A stretch of 64,000 nucleotides of DNA from Nitrospirota bacterium (GTDB taxonomy: Bacteria; JACPQY01): positions 157,544 through 221,543 of the forward strand of contig JACPAV010000004.1 of the NCBI GenBank assembly GCA_016180645.1, in the 5' to 3' direction. The translations under genes and the position numbers were made by a program. This document shows positions 49,896-59,547 of this stretch, piece after piece; the stretch's first letter is position 1, and every line of letters starts with the position of its first letter. The notes under the pieces are model-generated. The model did not search any database, was not told where the DNA came from, and was given only the letters and a program-made list of their open reading frames with translations.

Positions 49896-50243
49896 CTACC
49901 GGCCGAGGACGATATCGACGCCTTGAAGAATCTGCGCGAGGAAGCGCGGGGAAAGTTTACCGGCACGCTCGGAAAGGAACACCCGATCGATGGCCACGAT
50001 TTGCGAGGCGTTGGCTACGGAGTCCTTCGGCAGGCCGGTCGCTTCTGCACGAAGAAGAGTATTGCCAGGGGCCTCCGCCCAATTCAGATTGCTCGTGAGC
50101 AGCACGCAGACCAACGTGGCAATCCGACTCCTGTTCAGGGGGTCTCCTTGGACAACGATCACCGGTCTTCGGAATCCGGGCGCAGATTTTGTAGGTGTGG
50201 GCAAATCCGCCCACCAGATTTCTCCCTGGGCGGCTTCTACCAC
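49896..50243 (-). CDS. mazF: MazF/PemK-type endoribonuclease toxin
   Basis: This 115-residue protein starts GTG 50243 and has GEIWWADLP, KSAPGFRRPVIVVQGDPLN, VCVLLTSN, SVANASQIVAIDRVFL and GKLSPRFL, the MazF/PemK fold pattern with the conserved Arg and Ser/Thr positions that cut mRNA. It overlaps the upstream RHH antitoxin gene by 7 bases, the normal arrangement of a mazEF-like pair. Confidence 0.92.
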   Translation of the reverse strand: MVEAAQGEIWWADLPTPTKSAPGFRRPVIVVQGDPLNRSRIATLVCVLLTSNLNWAEAPGNTLLRAEATGLPKDSVANASQIVAIDRVFLSERAGKLSPRFLAQILQGVDIVLGR

Positions 50244-50473
50244 TCGTTGCGCTCCAAAGCGCGTCGGGCGGCGGCGGAAACGAATGAATCCTTGGGTGCG
50301 TCGATCCGTGAAAGGGCTTGGTTCATCCGGTCGGTAACCTCATCGGGTGCGTGGCGAGACAAGTACTCCGAGAGCGCCTCGGAGTAGAGCCGACTGCGGG
50401 ACTTGCGCGTGCGCCTCGCCTGGCGCTCGGCGGCCCGAAAAACCGTCTCGGGAACGGAGACCGCTGTGTTCAT
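50237..50473 (-). CDS. RHH antitoxin partner of MazF
   Basis: This 78-residue protein begins MNTAVSVPETVFRAAERQAR, an RHH strand and helix, with SRSRLYSEALSEYLSRHA as the second helix and a charged tail. RHH-type antitoxins pair with MazF in many bacteria (MazE-like). Adjacent to the MazF gene with a 7-base overlap. Confidence 0.85.
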   Translation of the reverse strand: MNTAVSVPETVFRAAERQARRTRKSRSRLYSEALSEYLSRHAPDEVTDRMNQALSRIDAPKDSFVSAAARRALERNEW

Positions 50474-50535
50474 ACCTCTAGTATAACCGTCGCGTCCGAG
50501 GCCCGCAACCGTCGAGGCATCCCGGTTGTGGAAAC

Positions 50536-51579
50536 CTATTTGAAAGAGCAGGAATCAGCCTTGGAAAGATCGCGAGGGATGTTGAGCGTGGCCAGGCCGA
50601 TGCGTTCGGTGCCCTCTCTCCAGCCGTCGCGGGCGTTGTAGTACATCCAGAGTTGGTTGCCGACGCGCCTCACGTCGAATGCGTACACGAAGGCCGATTT
50701 CCAGCCGTCGCCCTCCGGACCCACAACGGGGCGGTCGCAGACCTTCCCCCATGCGAGTCCGTCATCCGATGAAAGGATTCCGATCGCGGAGCGGGAGTGC
50801 CCTTCTGCGTCGTGAAAAATCCCGTTGCTGAAGGCTAGCCATCGGCCCCGCCACTTCTCGTCGAATACTTTGATGGATCCTGCCGCTTGATTTCGGTACG
50901 GATCGTCCGATCGCGGTTCCAAGATCGGCGCCGGATGTTTTTCAAAAGGTCCCTCCGGGCTTGAGGCCATCGCCCGCCCGATGTACTTCGGCTCCGAGAA
51001 TCCCGTGTCGCTTTGGAGCACGCCGTTGGCGCTGTAGTAGAGCCAGTACTCAGTTCCTGTTTTCATGATGAAGGGATTCCCATTCGTGGACTGGAAACCG
51101 ATTTCCCAATTGAGCGAGGGCTCCAGCACAGTGGTCGGAGTGGACCAATCCGTCAGATTGCTCGAAGTACGGATCTGCAAGGAAGACCGATCGAGTGTCA
51201 GGCTCTGAAAGGATTCGTAGAACAGGTAGAACATGCCACCTTCCGGATAGAGATACGGACGGGCGCCGGCGAAGAGGGGCGGACCGGCCGTCACGCGGTC
51301 CCAGTGAACGCCGTCGATGGACTGATAGTGATGGATCCCCAGCAGGCTGTGGGCGAACAGGTGCCACTTTCGATCCGGCGCCTTTTCCGGCAAGAGCACG
51401 GTGGGGTCGGCGATGATCGATTCCGGCTTGGGCGGCTCAATGAGCGGATTTTCCGGATGGTCCTTCCACCCGGTGCATAGACAGCCGGAGGGCTCAGGGC
51501 CATCCTCGATTTTCGCATCGCATCCCGCACCGGCCAGGGCGAGCAGAACAAGACAACCCGTTTGCATGCCGAACTTCAT
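50536..51579 (-). CDS. Secreted beta-propeller lipoprotein (GH43/GH32-like)
   Basis: The 347-residue lipoprotein (signal ending LAGAGC, Cys20) has repeats of YxxxGxFYLFYxS-like blades (PEGGMFYLFYESFQSLT, GTEYWLYYSANGVLQS and RRVGNQLWMYYNARDGWREG). They resemble the five-bladed propellers of GH43/GH130-type carbohydrate enzymes. DPTVLLPEKAPDRKWHLFAH may be the first blade. The catalytic acid residues are not clear, so it may bind rather than cut sugars. Confidence 0.7.
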   Translation of the reverse strand: MKFGMQTGCLVLLALAGAGCDAKIEDGPEPSGCLCTGWKDHPENPLIEPPKPESIIADPTVLLPEKAPDRKWHLFAHSLLGIHHYQSIDGVHWDRVTAGPPLFAGARPYLYPEGGMFYLFYESFQSLTLDRSSLQIRTSSNLTDWSTPTTVLEPSLNWEIGFQSTNGNPFIMKTGTEYWLYYSANGVLQSDTGFSEPKYIGRAMASSPEGPFEKHPAPILEPRSDDPYRNQAAGSIKVFDEKWRGRWLAFSNGIFHDAEGHSRSAIGILSSDDGLAWGKVCDRPVVGPEGDGWKSAFVYAFDVRRVGNQLWMYYNARDGWREGTERIGLATLNIPRDLSKADSCSFK

Positions 51580-51673
51580 GATTCGTCAGTCTGACGCACC
51601 CGCCACCGCCACGCAACGGATTCCCGCAACGGACGGCGCCCTTCGCGCGCATGGTACCTGGCCTAGGACGGCT

Positions 51674-51790
51674 TGGTACCACGCTATGTCGCCCCGCTAG
51701 GCCATGGTCCATGCCGCGCCATCCGTGGCGCGGCGACATCGCATGGCCCCGTACCTTCCTTGGCACGGGGAAGGCGGGGCAATGCCCCGT
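51674..51790. repeat. Complex GC-rich nested inverted repeats
   Basis: Nested palindromes include CCGCGCCA-TCCG-TGGCGCGG (51713-51732), flanking GGCCATG/CATGGCC arms, and CACGGGG...CCCCGTG around GGGGC-AAT-GCCCC nearer the next gene. The set fills most of the gap upstream of the radical SAM gene. It is different in sequence from the GTAGG family but similar in density. Confidence 0.45.
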
Positions 51791-51804
51791 GGTATACTGA
51801 CCGC

Positions 51805-53592
51805 GTGATCGATTTCCGTCTGGAAAAGAAGCGCCGGAAACTTCTGGCGGATGAAACGGGCACGATCCACAAACAGGGAGCCGGCTACTCCGTGGCCCTT
51901 GTCTACCCGAACGTCTACTCCGTCGGCATGGGGAATCTCGGGTTCCAGGCCGTCTACGGCTACCTCAACGGCCTCGACGGTGTTTCTTGTGAGCGAGCGT
52001 TTCTCCCGGACCACGAGGATCTTCCGCTCTACGAGAAACATGATACCCATCTTTTCACGCTTGAGTCCGGACGGCCCATCACCGCATTTGACCTGCTCGC
52101 CTTTTCCATTTCATTCGAGGATGATCTCCTGAATCTCCCGCGGCTCTTCCGGCTCTCTCGCCTGCCGCTTCTTGCCCGGGCGAGGAGCGATCGACATCCT
52201 CTCGTGCTCGGGGGCGGCATGTGCGCGTTCATGAATCCCGAACCGATGGCGCCGATGATGGATTTCCTTTTCCTTGGAGAGGCCGAGGCGGGGATTTCGG
52301 AAGTGCTTGAAGCCCTGCTGTCCGTCGAACGAGGGAGTGGAAACCGCGAAGAGGCCCTGACCGCACTGCTTCGTGTTCCGGGAGTCTATGTGCCCCGCTC
52401 CTACGAGGTTGTTTACGATGAGCGAGCCTGGGTCTCGGAGCGCCGGCCGCTCAAGGGCGCGCCGACGATCATTTCCAAGCTCCGGGCTGAAATGCTCAAG
52501 GGATTTGTCACCAAGAGCGTCGTCTACACGCCGAACAGCGATTTCGGCGCGATGCATCTTGTCGAAGTCACCCGAGGCTGCGGCTGGCGTTGCCGATTCT
52601 GCGCCGAAGGCTACACGTACCTCCCGCCGCGGACGTACGATGCAGACGCTATTTTGCGGACGCTCCCCCAGGGTGAGGGTATTCGCAAGGTGGGGCTCGT
52701 AGGCACCTCCCTTCCCGAGCATCCACACCTCCTCGAACTGCTCCGGGGGGCGGCGCTGGATCAGCGCACGGTGTGTACGGCAAGTTTGAGGATGGACGGC
52801 GCGAATCGCGAGGTGTTGACTCGGATGTCCGAGGGCGCTCAAAAGACGCTGACCATCGCCCCGGAGGCCGGGAACGAACGCATGCGGCGCGTCATCAACA
52901 AGCCGATCTCGGACGCCGCCCTCTTTCGTTCGGTCGAAACGGCGATGGACTGTGGGATCAAACACATCAAGCTCTATTTCATCGTCGGCCTGCCGTTCGA
53001 GGAAGATGAGGACGTGAAAGATGTAGCCCGCCTCGGTGAACACATCTGGGGTCTGATCCAATCGAAGAGCCGTCACGCGGACTCCAAACTGACCCTGAGC
53101 GTCAATCCGTTCATCCCGAAGCCGTCGACGCCCTTCCAATGGTGTGGACTGAAACCCGAGCCTGAGCTGAAGAGAAAGGTCGCGTCGATTAAGAACGGCT
53201 TGGCCCACATCGAGCGGGTGCATGTGAGTGGATACTCGCCCAGGCAGGCCGTCCTTCAAAGTCTTCTGTCGATCGGCGATCGGCGTGTGGGGGAAGCCAT
53301 GGCCAACGCTGCGGGCGACCAGGGTTCGGCACGGGGACACTGGGCCGCGGAGTTTCCGCCGAAAGACTGGATCGTCCATCGGGCAAAGGATGTTGGGGAA
53401 ACGCTCCCGTGGGATTTCATCGATCACGGAGTACGCAAATCGTTTCTGGTTGATGAATACCGGCGCGCCGAGGCGGAGGTTCGCACGCGCGCGTGCCACG
53501 TCCCCACGTGCCGCATCTGTGGGGTCTGCACAGATGAGTCTGCATCGGCCGTTGCCCCTGGACATGAACACCGGGCCGGGGGGTCCATGTGA
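51805..53592 (+). CDS. Radical SAM protein (TIGR03960-like)
   Basis: The 595-residue protein starts at GTG 51805. The N-terminal part (about 20-160, YSVALVYPNVYSVGMGNLGF) resembles a B12-binding-like domain. The radical SAM core has VTRGCGWRCRFCAEGYTYLP (CxxxCxxC cluster, about residue 255) and IKHIKLYFIVGLPFEEDEDV. The C-terminal CRICGVC adds extra cysteines. This combination fits the TIGR03960 family of uncharacterised radical SAM proteins. The stop overlaps the GT9 start (GTGA). Substrate unknown. Confidence 0.85.
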   Translation: MIDFRLEKKRRKLLADETGTIHKQGAGYSVALVYPNVYSVGMGNLGFQAVYGYLNGLDGVSCERAFLPDHEDLPLYEKHDTHLFTLESGRPITAFDLLAFSISFEDDLLNLPRLFRLSRLPLLARARSDRHPLVLGGGMCAFMNPEPMAPMMDFLFLGEAEAGISEVLEALLSVERGSGNREEALTALLRVPGVYVPRSYEVVYDERAWVSERRPLKGAPTIISKLRAEMLKGFVTKSVVYTPNSDFGAMHLVEVTRGCGWRCRFCAEGYTYLPPRTYDADAILRTLPQGEGIRKVGLVGTSLPEHPHLLELLRGAALDQRTVCTASLRMDGANREVLTRMSEGAQKTLTIAPEAGNERMRRVINKPISDAALFRSVETAMDCGIKHIKLYFIVGLPFEEDEDVKDVARLGEHIWGLIQSKSRHADSKLTLSVNPFIPKPSTPFQWCGLKPEPELKRKVASIKNGLAHIERVHVSGYSPRQAVLQSLLSIGDRRVGEAMANAAGDQGSARGHWAAEFPPKDWIVHRAKDVGETLPWDFIDHGVRKSFLVDEYRRAEAEVRTRACHVPTCRICGVCTDESASAVAPGHEHRAGGSM

Positions 53593-54605
53593 ACGCCGAG
53601 CGCGTGCTTTTCATCCGGCTCAGTTCGCTCGGCGATGTGCTACGGACGCTTCCGACGATGGCCGCGTTCAAGTCGGCCTTCCCCCAAACGACGGTCGGCT
53701 TCCTCACATCGGAGTCGTACGCGTTTCTGAGGGGCGGCCTGACGTTTGTCGACAAATTTCATTTCTGGTACTCGGGCCGTCGCTCCGAAGTCATCCGCGA
53801 AATCCGGAGGGAGCGATACGAACGCAGTTACAATCTCCATCCCATCCTAAGGGCGGGGCTGATCTCAGCCATGCTGGGCATTCGGGAACGCTACGGTTTC
53901 GGGCCGGCTCTCGATCGGGAGGGCGGATTCCTCTTTTCCAACCACAGGGTGAATGTCCTGCCCTGCACTCATCGCCTCGACCAGACCGTTGAGTTGGTCA
54001 AGGCCTCCGGGGCAAGCTTGGAGCCTGTGCTGCGACCATTTGCCCTTGCGCCGAATCAGACACCCGAAGCCGTTACGCGACTGTTGGATCGGGAGAAGTT
54101 GGGACCCCAGCCGTTCGCCGTGTTCATTCCGGGCTCAAGCCCAGGGGCGACGGAAAAGAGATGGCCGCATCCATCGTACGCGGAGTTGGGTCGGCGGCTC
54201 GCATCGAGATTCAAGCTGTCCGTGTTCGTCCTGCCCGGATTGGGTGAGACGGCTCTTGCCGCGGAGGTGATGCGGGGGACGGACTCAGCCGGGCGGGTGG
54301 TTCCAGAATTGCGATTGGAGGAGATCGCCTCCCTTCTGTCCCGGGCTCGGATGGTTGTGGGGGGTGACACGGGACTGACCCATCTGGCGAACACGATGGG
54401 GGTGCCCTCGCTGATGATCTTCGGACCGACCGACCCTGCGGTCTACTCCCCCCGAATCGGAAAGTTCGAATGCTTGGGTGGTCGACCGGGAGCAGGACGG
54501 CCCCATCGTGGGGCCAGCCGTCGCGCCGCGCCGCCGACGTCCAGCATCAGCGTCAATCAAGCCTTCGATGCCTGCGCGCGGTTGCTTGACCGGACGCGAG
54601 TCTGA
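53589..54605 (+). CDS. Glycosyltransferase family 9 (heptosyltransferase-like)
   Basis: The 338-residue protein has RVLFIRLSSLGDVLRTLPTM, the GT9 N-terminus, FAVFIPGSSPGATEKRWPH and VVGGDTGLTHLANTMGVPSL followed by IFGPTDPAVYSP, the donor-binding motif. WaaC/WaaF enzymes transfer heptose from ADP-heptose to lipid A-Kdo or to the growing inner core. The gmhB-rfaE1 genes in this window fit that donor. The start is GTG 53589, overlapping the radical SAM stop. Confidence 0.9.
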   Translation: MNAERVLFIRLSSLGDVLRTLPTMAAFKSAFPQTTVGFLTSESYAFLRGGLTFVDKFHFWYSGRRSEVIREIRRERYERSYNLHPILRAGLISAMLGIRERYGFGPALDREGGFLFSNHRVNVLPCTHRLDQTVELVKASGASLEPVLRPFALAPNQTPEAVTRLLDREKLGPQPFAVFIPGSSPGATEKRWPHPSYAELGRRLASRFKLSVFVLPGLGETALAAEVMRGTDSAGRVVPELRLEEIASLLSRARMVVGGDTGLTHLANTMGVPSLMIFGPTDPAVYSPRIGKFECLGGRPGAGRPHRGASRRAAPPTSSISVNQAFDACARLLDRTRV

Positions 54606-54618
54606 CAACCTAAAATCG

Positions 54619-56223
54619 CTATAAAGGGAACAGCGTTGTAGCTTGGGTGATGGCTGGGGAGTGAGGAAGATCCGGCAAACCGGTCCTTCCGGAGAACACC
54701 CTCCCCCGTAAATCGTCGGCTAGGGAAGCAAGCCGGCGGCTCAGGTCGGGATGGTTGAACTGAGTGCAGTAGGAGAAGAGCTCCGTGGCCGCCAGTCGAT
54801 GAATCCAAGTTTCTGATTCTCCTGATCTTCCGGCCAATTCCAAGCATCGACGGAGAAATCGGCGTGAAAAATCAGACTGGCGAGTGAGGAGGGCCCATTT
54901 TAGAAGCTCGAACCACGCCGCCGGCATGTCCCCACTCTGGAGGGCGGCGTGGAGGGAGACGATGCGCTCGCGAGCGAAAGCCGAATCCTCCAGACTCATC
55001 ATGGCCTTGGGGTGCTGTTGGACCTGGAGATCGATCCAGGTGATGAGATCGGCGGCCGGCAGCGGCAGCGCCCCCTGGGCCAAACATCTCTCCACGCCAT
55101 CGAAAAAATCGCTCCAACGTCCACGGGTAAGAAATTCAAAAGTGTCATGCCACGGCCCCTCTGCCGGATCGACCTGGAGCGGCCGACGTTCGCGGATCTT
55201 CCCTTTCTCATCCCACAACTTCAAGAATAGGGCCTCGTGCTTTGCCGCGGTGACCGGTGCATCGAAATCGCGCGCGCGGCGTCGCGCTGCCTCAATGAAC
55301 CGGGGTACGATCGGGCCGTCTGATGCGACGTCTCTCCAAAGTGCGGCGACGACCGAACCTGCTTCTTCCAGGTTCCCTCGGGTGTAGTGAAACCCGCTCG
55401 TCCCGTTCTGAACGATTTCTCCCGGTCCCTCCAGGTTTGCGACAATGGGAATCAGGCCGCAGGCCATGGCTTCGACGACCATGTAGCCGAACGCCTCATC
55501 TCGCGGAGCCAGGTGAATAAACAGATCGGCCTGATTCAAGATTTCGGGAACGTCGTTCCGCCAGCCCCAATAGCGATGGAGTTCGGTCGATGGCCCATCG
55601 GTGCCCACCGTCCAGCCGACCGCAGGGACCCCTGCGCCTCGGAGGAGGCCCACCAGGCGCTCCATTCCCGCCGGATCCACGTCATACGGATAACCGACCT
55701 GAACGAGGATCAGCCGGTCCTTCTTTGCAATCTTCACCCGGTCGGTCCGGAATCGCCCGAGATCGATCCCGCTGTAGATGACGCTCGTCCGGGAGGAATC
55801 CGGTTGGAGACGGGCCACGCTCTGGGAGACGCAGATGGTCCAATCGACAAAATCATACTGTTGGCAGGGATTCGGATTTTCCACCCGCTCTACGATGAGC
55901 GGCACGCCGGCTTTGTGCGCCGCCATGAATCCCGTGTGATGAAACCCGCCGTGACTGATCACGGCGACGTCGACGTTTCGTAGCGAATCCACGAAGTCCT
56001 CGAACCGGGCGAGACCGTCAAGAATCCTGGCCCCGGTGGCGGCTTCGATTTGCGCCTTCATGTCGGCCGGCGCCTTCAACGCCGTGTGGCCGGACTGGGA
56101 GAAATTCTCTTTGGACGAATGGCAGAGCAGCGTGTATTCGCTCCAGTTGATTCCGGTGATCCGGCTGTAGTCCTGCTGCCAGCTCATGTGGGCCAGACGG
56201 AGGGGCAATGCAGACCGCATCAC
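54619..56223 (-). CDS. Glycosyltransferase family 4-like protein with helical extension
   Basis: The 534-residue protein has a GT-B fold with ICVSQSVARLQPDSSRTSVIYSG-like acceptor side (residues about 130-150) and GYMVVEAMACGLIPIVANLEG, then EIVQNGTSGFHYTRGN on the donor side, a good GT4 pattern. The C-terminal 190 residues are helical with no known domain. No neighbour on the same strand. It is convergent with the GT9 gene (14-base gap). Confidence 0.78.
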   Translation of the reverse strand: MMRSALPLRLAHMSWQQDYSRITGINWSEYTLLCHSSKENFSQSGHTALKAPADMKAQIEAATGARILDGLARFEDFVDSLRNVDVAVISHGGFHHTGFMAAHKAGVPLIVERVENPNPCQQYDFVDWTICVSQSVARLQPDSSRTSVIYSGIDLGRFRTDRVKIAKKDRLILVQVGYPYDVDPAGMERLVGLLRGAGVPAVGWTVGTDGPSTELHRYWGWRNDVPEILNQADLFIHLAPRDEAFGYMVVEAMACGLIPIVANLEGPGEIVQNGTSGFHYTRGNLEEAGSVVAALWRDVASDGPIVPRFIEAARRRARDFDAPVTAAKHEALFLKLWDEKGKIRERRPLQVDPAEGPWHDTFEFLTRGRWSDFFDGVERCLAQGALPLPAADLITWIDLQVQQHPKAMMSLEDSAFARERIVSLHAALQSGDMPAAWFELLKWALLTRQSDFSRRFLRRCLELAGRSGESETWIHRLAATELFSYCTQFNHPDLSRRLASLADDLRGRVFSGRTGLPDLPHSPAITQATTLFPL

Positions 56224-56315
56224 ATAGGTTATCGGCGGCGCCGGACAGGAACTTGATTCGAGACCTCCTCCCGCGGGATGGCCGACCGAGGCCGATTTTG
56301 GTACCGTGCTCCCTC

Positions 56316-58214
56316 ATGAAACACATCGGTTCGTTCCTCGTTTGGGTATTGCTGGCGTTCGCCGCGCAAGCCGCCGAGCCGATCGTCGTCCTCCAGGCGG
56401 GGACGTCGTCTGCGAACCCCTTGAATTGGGGGGGCGACGGGTTTCTCCCGTTCCCAACGGACTTTTACACGGTGGTGGATCCGTCAACGCCTACCGGTCT
56501 GAGGATGCAACTACCGGAAGATCCGATAGAGAATAAGCTCCTCTCGCGACTGCCGATGGACACGACCGGCCTGAGAGAAAAACTGAGGGAGCATGACGGA
56601 TTTTCGCCGAACTTTCCCATCGTGATTTCCGTTCCTGCCGTCCTGAAGGAGTTCGATCTCCCGAAGCCCGAGGACACTGTCAAGTCCGATTCTCCGATCC
56701 AATTCTTTCGCGCATCCGATGCCGTTCCCCTGCCCTTCCGCACTTTTCTGGATGTCATCCTGAACGTAGGGGGGCCGAACGTGACGGTTGTTCGGATCCA
56801 TCCACTCGTGGCGCTCCGGAAGAGCGAGCGGTACGTCGTCGTCGTACGATCCTCCTTCGGCGCAAGGGCTGATCGAACCATTCCCCCCAGCGGCGGTTTC
56901 CGCGCCCTGATGCAGGAGAAAAGTCCCGCCGACGGGGACCTCGCTGTCGCATGGCCGCGATACGCGGGGCTCCGGTCGTTTCTGAAAGATCACCAGCTCG
57001 ACCCCTCCACCCTCTCTCTGGCCTTCGATTTCACGGTGGAGTCGGACGGGAGCTACACGCGCGGGGCGCGCCGGCTGCGGGAGGCCGTGGAGAATCACGC
57101 GGCGGAGCATCCCCTCCGGATCAAAGAGATGCAGGCGGACGAAGAGCGCACGTGGTGGGACTCGGCTGAGGCCGTCGGAGTACACGGCGCGTTCGAAGCG
57201 CTCGACTTCATCGACTCGGAAGGCCGGGCCCGCCCGGCACCCGTGCCCAAGAACGTGAAGTTCAAGCTTCTTCTCCCCCGGAAGCCCCGCGAGGGCGGCA
57301 TTCCGCTGGCCGTGTTTGGGCATGGACTGGCTGTCAATAAGGACACCATGTTCCAGGTGGCGGGAAGGCTCGTGCGTGAGGGCATCGGCGTCATCGGCAT
57401 CGACGCCCCGTATCACCAACACCTGTGGTCCCCTCTCAAGCCGATCCTGGGATCGCGCAGCAACATGGATCTCCTCGCCGGCATGTTCCGGCAATACCTT
57501 GCTCAGCAGCTCATGCTCCTTCAATTTATCCGGCAGGGGCTGGCGGAACTGGACGTGCTGCCGATGGGTGAAGGGGAGTCGAAGGGGGACGGACGTCCCG
57601 ACTTGGACGTGACGCGCACGGCCTACATCGGCCAGTCGATGGGAGGGATCGTGGGGACTTCCGTTCTTGCCCTCGATGATCGTCTCACAGGAGGAGTGCT
57701 CAATGTTGCCGGAGGAACACTCGGCGATGTCTTTGAAGAAGCGTTTCTCATCGAGGAAATGGGCCTGCCCGTCTTTTCCGTGAAAGGCTTGTCTAAGATG
57801 GAGTCCTACGTTGCGGCGGGTCTTCTGGGGTATCTGACGGATGATGTGGATCCCGTGGGGATGGCGCCATACATCACGAGGGAGCGGTACTTGAACACCC
57901 ATCCAAAACTGGTACTCGTCCAGGGCGGGCTGAACGACGGGCTGGTCCCCAACGCGGCGTCGGACCGCCTTGCGCGTGCGCTGGGCGTTCCACTGATGGA
58001 GCCGTCCGCGCGTGAGGTCTCTTTCATCGAGAAGGTGCAGCGACCCTATGTTGGCCCCGGTCTAGCCTTCTACCGCTTCGGTCAAGGGCGATTCTTCCCT
58101 CACCTCTGTCTTATGGGTGATGAGGCGGCCTCCGATGCCGTCGCCTTCCTGTCCTCTTTGCTGAGGCCAACCGGCGACCACGCCTTCTCCGCGACATCCG
58201 GCGACCCGAAATAG
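56316..58214 (+). CDS. Secreted alpha/beta hydrolase with N-terminal Ig-like region
   Basis: The 632-residue protein starts at ATG 56316 with a signal peptide ending AAQAAEP. Like the lipoprotein at 25109-27052 it has an N-terminal beta region with PFPTDFYTVVDPSTPTGLRM and SRLPMDTTG, then AVFGHGLAVNKDTMFQVAG and the nucleophile elbow YIGQSMGGIVGTS. The catalytic His lies near the C-terminus. The shared order suggests a paralogous pair of large esterases. Substrate unknown. Confidence 0.82.
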   Translation: MKHIGSFLVWVLLAFAAQAAEPIVVLQAGTSSANPLNWGGDGFLPFPTDFYTVVDPSTPTGLRMQLPEDPIENKLLSRLPMDTTGLREKLREHDGFSPNFPIVISVPAVLKEFDLPKPEDTVKSDSPIQFFRASDAVPLPFRTFLDVILNVGGPNVTVVRIHPLVALRKSERYVVVVRSSFGARADRTIPPSGGFRALMQEKSPADGDLAVAWPRYAGLRSFLKDHQLDPSTLSLAFDFTVESDGSYTRGARRLREAVENHAAEHPLRIKEMQADEERTWWDSAEAVGVHGAFEALDFIDSEGRARPAPVPKNVKFKLLLPRKPREGGIPLAVFGHGLAVNKDTMFQVAGRLVREGIGVIGIDAPYHQHLWSPLKPILGSRSNMDLLAGMFRQYLAQQLMLLQFIRQGLAELDVLPMGEGESKGDGRPDLDVTRTAYIGQSMGGIVGTSVLALDDRLTGGVLNVAGGTLGDVFEEAFLIEEMGLPVFSVKGLSKMESYVAAGLLGYLTDDVDPVGMAPYITRERYLNTHPKLVLVQGGLNDGLVPNAASDRLARALGVPLMEPSAREVSFIEKVQRPYVGPGLAFYRFGQGRFFPHLCLMGDEAASDAVAFLSSLLRPTGDHAFSATSGDPK

Positions 58215-58226
58215 GCGCCCTGCCCC

Positions 58227-59510
58227 ATGTCGGCGGATCGACCAAGCCAGCCGGCGGTGATTCGAGGAGGGAATCCGATCCTCGCGGCACTCGCCCGAAT
58301 CGTGCGGATCGGAATCGATGACACGGTCCAACCGTACGAGGGAAAGTACATCGTTTTGACGAACACGCTCACCCTTATCGCGCTCGTCATCGCCATCGCC
58401 TATTTGCCGCTCACCATCGCCCAGGGTTCGCGACTGCCGATCCTTCTGCACGTCCTGTTGATTCCCATCTACCCGATGGCCTTCGTGTTCAATCGGTTCC
58501 GGAAACATTGGTTGGCCACCACGTGGATAGGGCTGAGCTCGATGGCCGCGTTGGCCGGACTGGGTCTCATGATGGGAGTGAGCAGCGGCATCCACTATTT
58601 TATTCTCACCCACGCCGTTGGAAGTTTCATTCTGTACTCCCCTCGCCATGAGAAAGCCATGTGGGCTCTCGCCCTGGTCGGACTGTGCGTTTTCGCCGCC
58701 TTCCTGTCCGTGGATGTGCCCGCGCAGGTCGGCGAAGGCGCCGCGGCGGTCTCCACCATGCCCAGATGGTCCCGGCCGGCCAATCTGATCGGTGTCTACA
58801 TCGCGGTGGCCGCGGTGGCGTACTATTCCCGGCGCGGCATGATCAGGGCGGAGCGTGCCGTGCTTCGGGAAAAAGCCCGCGCGGAAGACCTGCTGCTGAA
58901 CATTCTTCCCAAGCCGATTGCGGATCGGCTTCAGCAGTCGCCGACCACCATTGCCGATGGATATCCCGCGGCAAGCGTTCTCTTTTCCGACTTGGTGGGA
59001 TTCACCACGCTCAGCCAGGAGATGCCGCCGGAAGATTTGGTCCGCCTTCTGAACCGTATCTTCATCTCGTTTGATGAGCTGACGGACAAATTCGGATTGG
59101 AAAAAATCAAGACGATCGGAGATGCGTACATGCTCGCTTCCGGCCTCCCCACCGCGCGGGAGGATCATGCCGAGGCTGCCGCGGAGATGGCCATGGCGAT
59201 GCTTGAAACGGTCGCTCTCTTGGGCGCTGAACTCCGCCGCTCCCTTCACATCCGGATCGGCATCAACTCCGGGCCGGTTGTCGCCGGCGTGATTGGGAAG
59301 AAGCGATTTATCTACGATCTGTGGGGCGACGCCGTGAACGTGGCCGCCCGGATGGAATCCCACGGCGTCCCCGGCGAGATCCACGTCTCCCACTCAACCT
59401 ATGAGCTCCTCAAGGCAAAGTTCATCCTGGAGTCCCGTGGGCGCATCGAAGTGAAAGGCAAAGGCGCCATGGAAACGTACCTGCTGAAGGGAAGAAAGGA
59501 GGGGAATTGA
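58227..59510 (+). CDS. Class III adenylate/guanylate cyclase with membrane N-terminus
   Basis: The 427-residue protein has six hydrophobic segments in residues about 45-215 and a catalytic domain from about 240. LLLNILPKPIADRLQQSP is the linker helix. The catalytic domain shows VLFSDLVGFTTLSQEMPPED (metal Asp), EKIKTIGDAYMLASGLP and IYDLWGDAVNVAARMESHG (second Asp, Asn and Arg). It would make a cyclic nucleotide from ATP or GTP. It follows the hydrolase gene by 12 bases. Confidence 0.92.
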   Translation: MSADRPSQPAVIRGGNPILAALARIVRIGIDDTVQPYEGKYIVLTNTLTLIALVIAIAYLPLTIAQGSRLPILLHVLLIPIYPMAFVFNRFRKHWLATTWIGLSSMAALAGLGLMMGVSSGIHYFILTHAVGSFILYSPRHEKAMWALALVGLCVFAAFLSVDVPAQVGEGAAAVSTMPRWSRPANLIGVYIAVAAVAYYSRRGMIRAERAVLREKARAEDLLLNILPKPIADRLQQSPTTIADGYPAASVLFSDLVGFTTLSQEMPPEDLVRLLNRIFISFDELTDKFGLEKIKTIGDAYMLASGLPTAREDHAEAAAEMAMAMLETVALLGAELRRSLHIRIGINSGPVVAGVIGKKRFIYDLWGDAVNVAARMESHGVPGEIHVSHSTYELLKAKFILESRGRIEVKGKGAMETYLLKGRKEGN

Positions 59511-59524
59511 AGGAGATCGGCGTA

Positions 59525-59547
59525 GGCGCGCCGGACTACGGCGCGCC
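59525..59547. terminator. Bidirectional hairpin between convergent genes
   Basis: GGCGCGCCG-GACTA-CGGCGCGCC is a perfect 9-bp stem at the convergent ends of the cyclase gene and the next minus-strand gene, whose stop codon falls in the loop region. It probably terminates transcription from both sides, although no clear T-run is present. Confidence 0.5.

Noticed and set aside
51805-53592. Radical SAM protein as the missing partner of the AmmeMemoRadiSam system
   Set aside because: Its long N-terminal region and C-terminal CRICGVC fit the TIGR03960 family rather than the AmmeMemoRadiSam radical SAM protein, and it is not next to either MEMO gene.
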